Part shown: positions 1-4,886 of the stretch, piece after piece | Numbering within the stretch: the first letter of the stretch is position 1 | How the letters are laid out: every line of letters begins with the position of its first letter | NCBI GenBank assembly: GCA_902805985.1 | Contig: CADCUW010000565.1 | Coordinates: 1 to 10,489 of the forward strand | Source of the DNA: an uncultured Rubrobacteraceae bacterium | GTDB lineage: Bacteria; Actinomycetota; Rubrobacteria; Rubrobacterales; Rubrobacteraceae | Reading direction: 5' to 3' | Length of the DNA stretch: 10,489 bases | Notes under the pieces: model-generated | The model's database searches: none | What the model saw: only the letters and a program-made list of their open reading frames with translations | Told to the model about the DNA's origin: nothing | Made by a program: the position numbers and the translations under genes

Positions 1-1
1 G

Positions 2-190
2 AAGCAGAAGCACCTGTACGCCAGTAAACGCAAAGACTTGAAGGCGAAGCTGTAAAAGGTTCTTGACGAACAAGTGCAGGGACTCAAGCAGGGCGCGGAC
101 AAACTCAACCCGTCGGAGTACCCGGAACATCGGTTGAGCGCCGCGACGGTGACGGTTTCCGAGTCTAGCCACGACCCACGAAAGCTGTAG
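2..190 (+). pseudogene. 3' end of an interrupted frame, possibly integrase arm-domain remnant
   Basis: Read from base 2, the frame gives a Lys-rich segment (KQKHLYASKRKDLKAKL), a TAA at 53-55, then 44 more open codons in the same frame (starting KVLDEQVQGLKQGADKLNP) to a TAG at 188-190. Composition looks coding on both sides of the TAA, and a single C-to-T change (CAA to TAA) would explain the stop. The basic stretch followed by an amphipathic helix resembles the arm-type DNA-binding N-terminus of tyrosine recombinases (patterns like 'YASKRKDLKAKL.KVLDEQ'). That is family-level resemblance only: no catalytic R-H-R-Y region follows, because the frame closes at 190. The 5' end lies outside the window. 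It could instead be an unrelated small protein. The assignment as a broken gene is more secure than the integrase label. Confidence 0.35.
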
Positions 191-303
191 GCGAGAAAGC
201 ACCAACGTAGCGCGTGATGCCGAGCGCCCCAGAGTCACCCCAACGCAAATACAGACTTCGAACTCCGGGCAAGTTGCTAGGCTGTTTGATGATACGGCCG
301 GCG

Positions 304-330
304 ACAGGTTTGATCACACAGCCAACCTGT
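304..330. repeat. 7-bp inverted repeat with TGATCA in the loop
   Basis: ACAGGTT (304-310) and AACCTGT (324-330) are perfect reverse complements separated by 13 nt, and the spacer contains the palindrome TGATCA. No T-tract follows, so it does not look like an intrinsic terminator. It could be an operator-like dyad. It lies in a region with no secure gene, so chance cannot be excluded. Confidence 0.3.
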
Positions 331-348
331 GAGGGCCGCGAGAATGAG

Positions 349-597
349 CTAGGTTCCGGTCCTGTCCCGACGGATCTTGCGTCCCTTCGCGAACGCCGCA
401 TCCAGTTTCCGTTTGCGCTCCCGCCAATCGCGTTGCGATGTTCGTATGGGCGAAACGAGGAAGGACAAGAACCGTAGCACCGCGAACCTCCAACACGTTT
501 GGCAACGGACGGTCATGGTCGCACGCACCGGCACGAAGGTCATGCACACTTCGGCCCATTCTGGTTCCACGGGGTTGACGATAGCGCCTATGTGCAC
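349..597 (-). CDS. Possible small basic CxxC protein (hypothetical)
   Basis: An 82-residue frame starts at GTG 597 and ends at TAG 349. It contains a CxxC pair (TVRCQTCWRF, near residue 30), a short hydrophobic run after it, and a strongly charged C-terminus (RDWRERKRKLDAAFAKGRK) of the kind usually found in real helices. Many codons end in G or C, as expected in a high-GC genome. Against it: no good Shine-Dalgarno sequence precedes the GTG, overlapping frames exist on both strands, and I do not recognise a family. It may be a genuine small DNA- or metal-binding protein or a remnant. Function unknown. Confidence 0.3.
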   Translation of the reverse strand: MHIGAIVNPVEPEWAEVCMTFVPVRATMTVRCQTCWRFAVLRFLSFLVSPIRTSQRDWRERKRKLDAAFAKGRKIRRDRTGT

Positions 598-704
598 CGC
601 GAATGTAAGACCTGGCGCCCGATTCCTCCTCTCCCTCTCACCCCAGAGAAAGGCATCGGCCTCTCAACCACGACGTTACCAGCGTGAGTGCCAGGTGCGA
701 CCCC

Positions 705-734
705 TCGTTGAGCAGCCTTTACGCCGCTCAACGA
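705..734. repeat. Perfect 9-bp stem, 12-nt loop hairpin
   Basis: TCGTTGAGC (705-713) pairs perfectly with GCTCAACGA (726-734) around a 12-nt loop (714-725). There is no U-tract after either arm, so a terminator is not supported. As DNA, the two arms 21 bp apart (about two helical turns) would suit a dimeric binding site. It is the strongest dyad in the left half of the low-information stretch. Confidence 0.45.
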
Positions 735-976
735 ACCTTCATCGACCCGGCAGGCGTGTGCGTTTCCCGATCGTTACCCCGTATCGCCCATGCAACTACC
801 ACCCACGCCCTCTGCGCCAAAAGGAGTGGCGCATGATACTATGGTGTCGAGCAGGCTAACTGTTCACCTTACTGGGGCCGAAGCAGCCGCACGCTTCCCC
901 CATCGCTTCGGGTCTTCTCACGCCCGTTCCGTTAACCAGCGAGGTACACCTACCGGAACGGAAGGAGCGTGCCTTC

Positions 977-1321
977 TTGGTTATAGAGGCGACAAATATC
1001 CACACGGCACAACCACAGCCCCGCTGCGAGTATGGCAAGACCCCCTTTTCCGAAGGAGAATGCCAGAGGATGGGCGAAGTCCTGCAGTCGGACGGTAGCC
1101 TGTTGTGCGTGGGCCACGCCAAGCTCATGAGGTTGGAGGCACAAGAGGACACTATGCTCGGCACGGTATTCGAGATGGACAAGTGGCTGGACGAGCCGAA
1201 CAATCAAGCAAATAATCTCTGTTGGCGGCGGAAGCTGCGCCACCGGGACGAGACCGTGGAGCGGTTGAGGTTCAACCGCACGCTGATCGAAGCCCACGAG
1301 GAGGCAAGCCAACAACGGTAG
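977..1321 (+). CDS. Small Cys-containing hypothetical protein
   Basis: The TTG at 977 follows GGAAGGAG by 9 nt and gives 114 residues to a TAG at 1319-1321. Codon use is biased to G/C third positions through the middle, which supports real coding. The core has RCEYGKTPFSEGEC and then LLCVGH, giving a C-x11-C-x14-C-x2-H arrangement that could bind a metal. The C-terminus is charged and helical (RKLRHRDETVERLRFNRTL). The same frame stays open upstream to 860 and looks protein-like (SEVHLPERKERAFLVIEATN) but has no ATG/GTG/TTG there, so the 5' end may have been lost or the protein may start at a rare codon. The motif YG[KR]xxFxEGE recurs in the protein at 2233-2481, so the two are probably related. 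Function not recognised. Confidence 0.45.
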   Translation: MVIEATNIHTAQPQPRCEYGKTPFSEGECQRMGEVLQSDGSLLCVGHAKLMRLEAQEDTMLGTVFEMDKWLDEPNNQANNLCWRRKLRHRDETVERLRFNRTLIEAHEEASQQR

Positions 1322-1358
1322 GGTTGCAGCCCTCGCGGTCTAGGCAGTGCGCTTCGGC

Positions 1359-1595
1359 CTACGCCTTGTCCAGCTCATGGAACCAGAACAACTCCAGCCG
1401 TCCGTTCTCAAGGCGCACGTCCAACGCCGGGTGGTCGGAATGGCCCCACCTGTGCTCCACCGTACCGAGCATCCCGCTGAACTTGGACTTCCAGTGCCCC
1501 TGCTTCACCCGCACCGTCATCCCAGGATGCGGTTCGTGAGATTGCAAGAGGTTCACCCCGTAATTTTCCGGCCGAGGCCGGAACCTCTCCCCCAC
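1359..1595 (-). CDS. Small SH3/KOW-like protein (hypothetical)
   Basis: The protein ends ENGRLELFWFHELDKA at a TAG (1361-1359). I chose the GTG at 1595 (78 aa), which follows AGGAG by 11 nt and AAGG by 5 nt. The frame is also open to a TTG at 1670 (103 aa), and an internal ATG lies at 1523 (54 aa). The core runs PGMTVRVKQGHWKSKF, then GMLGTVEHRWG, then ALDVRLENG and an aromatic end. That is the pattern of alternating strands and glycine turns seen in KOW/SH3-type small beta barrels (family-level inference). Codons look coding throughout. Upstream lie a 7-bp hairpin (1612-1629) and an AT-rich island (1670-1712), plausible leader and promoter. It converges on the gene ending at 1321. A decayed tandem copy sits at 1702-1893. 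Confidence 0.5.
   Translation of the reverse strand: MGERFRPRPENYGVNLLQSHEPHPGMTVRVKQGHWKSKFSGMLGTVEHRWGHSDHPALDVRLENGRLELFWFHELDKA
1566..1583. repeat. 18-bp near-perfect palindrome
   Basis: TTCCGGCC (1566-1573) and GGCCGGAA (1576-1583) are separated by only GA. It lies inside the minus-strand small gene and encodes RFRPRPE there, so it may simply reflect codon use, but an 8-bp stem with a 2-nt centre is unusual. The matching position in the decayed copy has lost the dyad. Confidence 0.4.
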
Positions 1596-1611
1596 CCCAA
1601 CCTTCGCTCCT

Positions 1612-1629
1612 ATCCTCGTGCCCGAGGAT
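1612..1629 (-). promoter_or_regulatory. 7-bp stem-loop in the leader of the minus-strand small gene
   Basis: ATCCTCG (1612-1618) and CGAGGAT (1623-1629) form a perfect stem with a 4-nt loop. On the minus strand the hairpin is followed at once by ATAGGAG, the likely ribosome site for the GTG at 1595, so it could affect translation start. The alternative is that it is coding, if the gene really starts at TTG 1670. Confidence 0.35.
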
Positions 1630-1669
1630 GCAATAGATACTACACCTTTTTGTGTACCTCGTAGTGCCA

Positions 1670-1712
1670 AACACGATATGTTGTGTTAAATGTTAGTAAA
1701 ATTACTCATTCT
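1670..1712 (-). promoter_or_regulatory. AT-rich island with dyads, candidate promoter region
   Basis: This is one of the few clearly AT-rich patches in the window. It contains AACAC (1670-1674) facing GTGTT (1683-1687) and AGTAA (1695-1699) facing TTACT (1702-1706) around AA. It sits directly upstream of the minus-strand small gene and just after the stop of its decayed copy. No -35/-10 pair with good spacing stands out, so the promoter role rests on position and composition. Confidence 0.3.
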
Positions 1713-1893
1713 CACAGCCAAGCGCGGTCCGGAGGTCGAAGCGCACCATCGTGCCCCGACGCATCTCGTACCCTTCGATGGGGCCCGCTACCGTGTTTTA
1801 CAAGGCCAAGAGGTCGGACCCGTACCCCCGACCCCAAGCGCCTTACCTTACCCTCTCACCCAGAAGTGATGTATAACACACCTCTACACCTTT
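1702..1893 (-). pseudogene. Decayed tandem copy of the SH3/KOW-like gene
   Basis: On the minus strand this segment aligns at DNA level with the 5' part of the gene at 1359-1595. Both have the exact 10-mer CTACACCTTT on the plus strand (1884-1893 here, 1640-1649 there). After it comes a matching G-rich tract (plus strand: CCCCCGACCCCAAG at 1825-1838 versus CCCCCACCCCAA near 1589-1600). Then come protein fragments that match in different frames: LGSGVRVRPL corresponds to VGVGERFRPR, and RRGTMVRFDLR corresponds to PGMTVRVKQG. The second fragment is in another frame and ends at TAA 1704-1702. The copy is therefore frameshifted and truncated, lacking the whole C-terminal half. It is upstream of and co-oriented with the intact gene. 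Confidence 0.45.
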
Positions 1894-1937
1894 GTATGTA
1901 GCCCACGATACTTCTTGCGGCAGACAGCCTCCCCTAA

Positions 1938-2117
1938 CACCCCCCACCCCCACCCCCACGCCGACCCCGACCGGGAGCGATCAACCCGTCTCCCGCAGGG
2001 CTACTGAGTCGCTCCAATCTACAGAAGAACTTCAAGACGACGAGCCGCTACAGCCCCAAACCATACTGGTCCGTCGTTTGTGAATCGTGCTATTTCCAGC
2101 ACAAACGCAAGCGTTGA
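1938..2117 (+). pseudogene. Open frame with CxxC, no standard start (Cys-cluster part 1)
   Basis: After a TAA at 1935 the frame is open to a TGA at 2115-2117 but contains no ATG, GTG or TTG; the only near-start is a CTG at 2004. The C-terminal part looks like genuine protein (SRYSPKPYWSVVCESCYFQH then KRKR), with a CxxC pair after an aromatic stretch as in zinc ribbons. Its first part is the C-rich microsatellite and is not convincing. Two bases after its stop comes the ATG of the next tiny frame, whose own CxxC would complete a four-Cys ribbon if the two were joined. This could be a 5'-truncated gene, one piece of a frameshifted gene, or a small protein with a non-standard start. Confidence 0.25.
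1940..1968. repeat. C-rich microsatellite (CCCCCA-type tandem repeat)
   Basis: Three near-identical CCCCCA/CCCCCAC units are followed by degenerate GCCGACCCCGACC. In one frame it encodes repeated Pro-Thr. Such tracts slip readily during replication, which could have helped break the frames around it. Confidence 0.6.
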
Positions 2118-2119
2118 GG

Positions 2120-2236
2120 ATGCCATTAGAGTGCCGCGGCTGCGTCACGCCCTCCATATCCGCGGAGATAAACACCCCCACGGCCCCTCGTCCCGCTGTG
2201 ATTCAGGTCAAAAACCAGTGTACAATTCATGCATGA
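2120..2236 (+). CDS. 38-residue Cys-rich micro-ORF (Cys-cluster part 2)
   Basis: The ATG at 2120 starts a 38-codon frame reading MPLECRGCVTPSISAEI, then ending VKNQCTIHA. It has CxxC near the start and CxxH near the end (C-R-G-C and C-T-I-H), a plausible small zinc site. Its TGA (2234-2236) overlaps the ATG of the next gene (2233-2235) as ATGA, the classic arrangement for translational coupling. AGG ends one base before the ATG, which is too close for a good ribosome site. The segment AEINTPTAP corresponds to EATNIHTAQ upstream of the 977-1321 motif, so this may be a fragment of the same ancestral protein rather than an independent gene. Confidence 0.3.
   Translation: MPLECRGCVTPSISAEINTPTAPRPAVIQVKNQCTIHA
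2221..2226 (+). promoter_or_regulatory. TACAAT -10 box placing transcription start on the ATG
   Basis: TACAAT at 2221-2226 puts the expected +1 at 2233, exactly the A of the ATG at 2233. This would give a leaderless mRNA, common in actinobacteria. No -35 with 16-18 nt spacing is visible. The same bases are coding in the preceding micro-ORF, so the box could be accidental. Confidence 0.35.
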
Positions 2237-2481
2237 CGGTGTTTCGCTACGGGCGGGATCACTTCGAGGAGGGCGAGTACGTGCGGCGTACGGACGCGAC
2301 CCCCGGCGACAACCTCGACCCCGTAGTCCGCATCGTCGAAGACCTTGGAACCGTCGAGATCCCATGCGGCAAGGTAGACTGTCGCAGCAATTGCCTGGAG
2401 TACATGGTCCGCGCGTTCCGCAGGGCCGAGGATTACACCCTGGCAGACTGCAAGATCTCCGCGCTAGTAAGCATCATCTAG
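2233..2481 (+). CDS. Small Cys-containing hypothetical protein (Cys-cluster part 3)
   Basis: The chosen ATG gives 82 residues: it begins MTVFRYGRDHFEEGEYVRR and ends LADCKISALVSII. The frame is also open upstream to a GTG at 2080, but the ATG coincides with both an ATGA overlap and a leaderless-type -10. Codon use from here on is strongly G/C-ending and looks coding. The middle has IPCGKVDCRSNC (C-x4-C-x3-C), then YMVRAFRRAEDYTLADC, so four cysteines could bind a metal or form an iron site. The YGRxxFxEGE motif matches YGKxxFxEGE in the 977-1321 protein, and upstream DNA (2164-2207) matches 988-1036. I infer a shared family, unrecognised. The stop lies one base before the hairpin-unit region. 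Confidence 0.5.
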   Translation: MTVFRYGRDHFEEGEYVRRTDATPGDNLDPVVRIVEDLGTVEIPCGKVDCRSNCLEYMVRAFRRAEDYTLADCKISALVSII

Positions 2482-2482
2482 A

Positions 2483-2520
2483 TTTCAGCACGCTTCGCCC
2501 TTCGGGCTCCGCTTTCAGCC
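2483..2520 (-). repeat. Inverted single copy of the hairpin-array unit
   Basis: Plus strand reads TTTCAGCACG (2483-2492), a hairpin GCCC-TTC-GGGC (2497-2507), then CTTTCAGC (2512-2519). The reverse complement of 2647-2680 in the array reads TTATCAGCACG, a hairpin with TCC loop, then CTTTCAGCAC. The two therefore share TCAGCACG and CTTTCAGC exactly, with an unrelated stem between. The unit is in the opposite orientation to the array 130 bases downstream, so 2483-2680 is flanked by inverted repeats. Confidence 0.6.
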
Positions 2521-2598
2521 AGAAGCATCCAGAGGCCATCCCAGTCGCGCAAAAGTTCATTACGGGCGGCATGATCTTGGAAAAGCTCTGCGTTACAC

Positions 2599-2756
2599 CC
2601 GGAGCAACGCCTCCCACCGAAAAGCCGAAAGCAGCCGTCAGGCTGTGTGCTGAAAGTCCCCGGAGGGGACGTGCTGATAAGGCGCGGAGCGCCGTACCGA
2701 CAAGCGGAGGCGAAGCCGGAACGTGCCGACAGGCCGCCCGCACGGCGGCGTGCTAC
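2599..2756 (+). repeat. Tandem hairpin array with conserved 10-nt linker
   Basis: Successive short hairpins are joined by similar linkers. Stems: GGAG/CTCC (2601-2614), CAGCC/GGCTG (2632-2645), GTCCCC/GGGGAC with GGA loop (2656-2670), GGCGC/GCGCC with GGA loop (2681-2693), GGC/GCC with GAA loop (2709-2717, weak) and GCCGCC/GGCGGC (2733-2749). Linkers: CACCGAAAA (2615), TGTGCTGAAA (2646), GTGCTGATAA (2671), GTACCGACAA (2694), GTGCCGACA (2723), GTGCTACCTA (2750), consensus about GTGCYGAYAA. Unit length is roughly 23-31 nt. Stem sequences differ completely while pairing, loop and linker are kept, which points to selection on structure. It lies between convergent ends: the plus gene stopping at 2481 and the minus gene stopping at 2757. 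I do not recognise the family. Confidence 0.6.
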
Positions 2757-3308
2757 CTAGTAGTCAAACTGGTCGTAGGTTTTCTGCCGCGGCTCCCCGG
2801 CCTCGTAGAGGCGCTGGAGGGCGCCGCCCAGGAGGGGCGAGAGGAAGAGGCCGGCGAGGCCCGCGGGGAGCAGGTCGCGGGCGATGGACCAGGCTATGAG
2901 CAGGCCGACGCCGGGGGCCGAGTGTATGGAGTTACGGACGAGCTTTAAGGGGTCGAGGACGCCGCCGGGCGGGAGGATGCCGTAGGCGTAGACGAGCAGG
3001 GTGAGGACCCCGGAGATGGTGCCCGTGAGCAGGGCAAGGGCGAGGCTGAGGACCAGGCGCGAGCCGGAGCCACTGTCCTCGCCCGAGCCGCGGCGGAGGA
3101 GCAGCGCGCCGCCGAAGATCGGGGCTGCAATAAAGCCGGAGATGAGGCCTACACCCATGTAGACCAGGGCGAGGGTGGTCAGGTCGCCCTCACTGCTCTG
3201 TCCGCCCTGCATGATCAGGAGCACGAAAGGCTCGGGGAAGAGCGACTTCACGAACATGAAGCCGAACCCGTAGGCGAGCCCGATGCCAAGTAAACGCAGT
3301 ATTATCAA
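2757..3308 (-). CDS. Small polytopic membrane protein, unknown function
   Basis: This is a 183-residue protein with four to five hydrophobic helices, roughly residues 3-30, 44-70, 84-112 and 131-165. Glycine-rich patches within them (GLISGFIAAPIFGGALLL) suggest tightly packed helices. A short Gly/Ser/acidic loop (RRGSGEDSGSGS) sits between helices 2 and 3, and the tail is polar (EPRQKTYDQFDY). The start is taken as TTG 3308 because no ATG/GTG precedes it in frame and the hydrophobic segment begins at once; the ribosome site is weak (GGGGCGG). It lies downstream of the aldehyde dehydrogenase on the same strand with a 105-base gap holding a possible promoter (3362-3390), so it may be transcribed separately. 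I recognise no family; a transport or integral regulatory role would be a guess. Confidence 0.7.
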   Translation of the reverse strand: MIILRLLGIGLAYGFGFMFVKSLFPEPFVLLIMQGGQSSEGDLTTLALVYMGVGLISGFIAAPIFGGALLLRRGSGEDSGSGSRLVLSLALALLTGTISGVLTLLVYAYGILPPGGVLDPLKLVRNSIHSAPGVGLLIAWSIARDLLPAGLAGLFLSPLLGGALQRLYEAGEPRQKTYDQFDY

Positions 3309-3361
3309 AGCCGCCCCAGCCTACCTGTCCTGCTGTTGTGGATCTCTCTCATTCTGCCGAG

Positions 3362-3390
3362 AATCTACCGCCCGTTTGCCCGAAAGTCAG
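3362..3390 (-). promoter_or_regulatory. Possible promoter for the membrane protein gene
   Basis: On the minus strand, CTGACT (3390-3385) and TAGATT (3367-3362) are separated by exactly 17 nt, each matching four of six consensus bases of a housekeeping promoter. The predicted transcript would start near 3355, about 47 nt before the TTG. In a short gap this could occur by chance. Confidence 0.3.
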
Positions 3391-3413
3391 CAAGAGGTTT
3401 CACCGAGCGCCGC

Positions 3414-4814
3414 TTACTCTGCCGCCGTCGTGCCCGCGATCTCGTCGCTCGCATCCACCCAGACCGTCTTCGGATTCATGAACTCGTGGATGCCGAAGTG
3501 GGAGAGCTCGCGCCCGTAGCCCGAGTTCTTGGCGCCGCCGAACGGGATCTCCGGCGTCGACTCGGTCATGCGGTTGATGTAGGTCATGCCGGCCTCTATC
3601 TCGTTGACGAAACGCTCCTGCTCGTCGGGGTCGCTGGTCCAGGCCGAGGAGCTCAGGCCGAAGTCCGAGTCGTTGGCGAGGGCAATGGCCTCGTCTATAC
3701 CGCGCACCCGGAAGAGCGAGGCGACGGGGCCGAAGATCTCCTCCCGGTAGGCTGGCGAATCCTCGGGTATGTCCGTCAGCACGGTCGGAGGATAGAAGTT
3801 GCCCGGCCCTTCCGGCCGCTCGCCGCCGGTGAGGACCTTCGCCCCCGCCTCCACGCTCTTCTCCACCTGACCCGAGACGTCTTCGAGGATCTGGGGTGTC
3901 GCGAGTGGGCCCATGTCCGTGTTCTCGTCCATCGGGTCGCCGACGTTGAGAGCGGCCATGCCATCGACGTAGCGGCGCTCGAACTCGTCTGCGACCTCCT
4001 CGTGGACGATGATGCGCTTCGCGTTGATGCAGGACTGGCCGTTGTTGAGGGTGCGCGAGGTGACGGCGGTGCTTATCGCCTTGTCGAGGTCAGCGCTCGG
4101 CATCACGATGAACGGGTCGCTGCCGCCCAGCTCGAGCACGGTCTTCTTTATGTTGCCGCCGGCCTCGCTCGCGACCTGCCGGCCCGCCGGCTCGCTGCCG
4201 GTGAGCGTCGCCGCCCGCACGCGCGGGTCGTCGATGACGGCCTGAACCTGGCTTGAGGAGATCAGGAGCGTCTGGAAAGCCCCCTCGGAGAACCCGGCCC
4301 GGTGGATGATGTCCTCTATGGCGAGCGCGCACTGCGGTACATTGGAGGCGTGCTTGAGCAGCCCTACGTTCCCGGCCATGAGCGCGGGTGCTGCGAACCG
4401 GAAGACCTGCCAGAAGGGGAAGTTCCACGGCATGATCGCCAGCACCGGTCCGATGGGCTGGTAGCGGACGAACGTGCGCGCACCCTCCATCTCTATCCTC
4501 TCATCGGCCAGCATTGCCTCGGCGTTCTCCGCGTAGTAGCGGCAGCCGCGGGCGCACTTGTTAGCCTCGCCGATGGCCGAGGCGAGCGTCTTGCCCATCT
4601 CGAGCGTCATGATGCGCCCGAGGGGCTCGGCCTCTTCTTCCAGGATCTCCGCCGCCCGCAGCAGCCACCCGGACCGCTCCTCAAACGAGGTCTTCCGGTA
4701 CTCGCGGAAGGTCTCCGCCGCTACTTGCAGTTTCCGGTCTATCTCCGCATCGCCCAGAGCTTCGAAGGTCTTGATCTCTTCGCCCGTCGCCGGGTTGATG
4801 GTGGATATCGCCAC
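3414..4814 (-). CDS. NAD(P)+-dependent succinate-semialdehyde dehydrogenase-type ALDH
   Basis: This is an aldehyde dehydrogenase superfamily enzyme that oxidises an aldehyde, probably succinate semialdehyde, to the acid using NAD(P)+ in the cytoplasm. The 466-residue length is normal for the GabD1/Sad (YneI-like) branch. Visible landmarks, numbered from the chosen start: NPATGE near the N-terminus, PWNFPFWQ (129-136) at the cofactor site, LTGSEPAG, catalytic Glu228 in LELGGSDPF, catalytic Cys262 in NNGQSC, and EEIFGPV plus FGGAKNSGYGREL toward the C-terminus. The GTG at 4814 is the start because GAGGAGGG (plus 4821-4828) precedes it by 6 nt and the family begins at ISTINPATG; an upstream ATG at 4856 would place that ribosome site inside the gene. 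The exact substrate cannot be read from sequence. No 4-aminobutyrate transaminase gene is in view. Confidence 0.85.
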   Translation of the reverse strand: MAISTINPATGEEIKTFEALGDAEIDRKLQVAAETFREYRKTSFEERSGWLLRAAEILEEEAEPLGRIMTLEMGKTLASAIGEANKCARGCRYYAENAEAMLADERIEMEGARTFVRYQPIGPVLAIMPWNFPFWQVFRFAAPALMAGNVGLLKHASNVPQCALAIEDIIHRAGFSEGAFQTLLISSSQVQAVIDDPRVRAATLTGSEPAGRQVASEAGGNIKKTVLELGGSDPFIVMPSADLDKAISTAVTSRTLNNGQSCINAKRIIVHEEVADEFERRYVDGMAALNVGDPMDENTDMGPLATPQILEDVSGQVEKSVEAGAKVLTGGERPEGPGNFYPPTVLTDIPEDSPAYREEIFGPVASLFRVRGIDEAIALANDSDFGLSSSAWTSDPDEQERFVNEIEAGMTYINRMTESTPEIPFGGAKNSGYGRELSHFGIHEFMNPKTVWVDASDEIAGTTAAE

Positions 4815-4855
4815 GGTGAACCCTCCTCGGATGGTGTCAGGCTTGCAACGGATCA

Positions 4856-4861
4856 AATATA
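4856..4861 (-). promoter_or_regulatory. Candidate -10 box for the ALDH gene
   Basis: TATATT on the minus strand sits in a short AT-rich patch between the DUF2007 stop and the ALDH ribosome site. It would give a leader of about 35 nt. No matching -35 is visible, so confidence is limited. Confidence 0.35.
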
Positions 4862-4886
4862 CACGTTCGGGGAGCCGGTCCGGCGC

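Larger units (their letters stand above)
191..976. other. Long stretch without a convincing gene
   Basis: This stretch of nearly 800 bases has overlapping open frames on both strands, but none has a clear ribosome site plus consistent coding bias, apart from the weak minus-strand candidate at 349-597 listed separately. It holds two dyads: 304-330 and 705-734. From 860 the plus frame of the 977-1321 gene is open without a standard start codon, and the same frame is also open before the TAA at 857. This suggests eroded coding DNA rather than true intergenic sequence. No tRNA, rRNA or CRISPR pattern was seen. Confidence 0.5.

Noticed and set aside
245..275. Possible tRNA T-loop around TTCGAA
   Set aside because: The flanking bases do not form a T-stem and no acceptor or anticodon arm can be found nearby.
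377..859. 160-codon plus-strand frame
   Set aside because: It has an Arg/Ser/Pro-rich composition typical of a shadow frame in GC-rich DNA, no ribosome site, and overlaps a better minus-strand candidate.
1320..1333. Terminator after the 977-1321 gene (AGGG/CCCT hairpin)
   Set aside because: Only four base pairs and no T-tract, so too weak to call.
2656..2693. GGA-loop hairpins as CsrA/RsmA-binding sites, as in RsmY/RsmZ-type RNAs
   Set aside because: The loops are three-base GGA closed by C-G pairs, not the A(N)GGA motif, and CsrA is not typical of this lineage.
2599..2756. CRISPR array
   Set aside because: Units are too short and the conserved part is only about 10 nt; the variable parts are self-complementary hairpins, unlike spacers.
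2229..2948. 239-codon plus-strand frame across the hairpin array and membrane gene
   Set aside because: It is a shadow of the 2233-2481 gene, the array and the minus-strand membrane protein; it has no ribosome site or recognisable fold.
3336..4256. 306-codon plus-strand frame opposite the aldehyde dehydrogenase
   Set aside because: It is antisense to a gene with intact catalytic residues; no independent motif or start signal.
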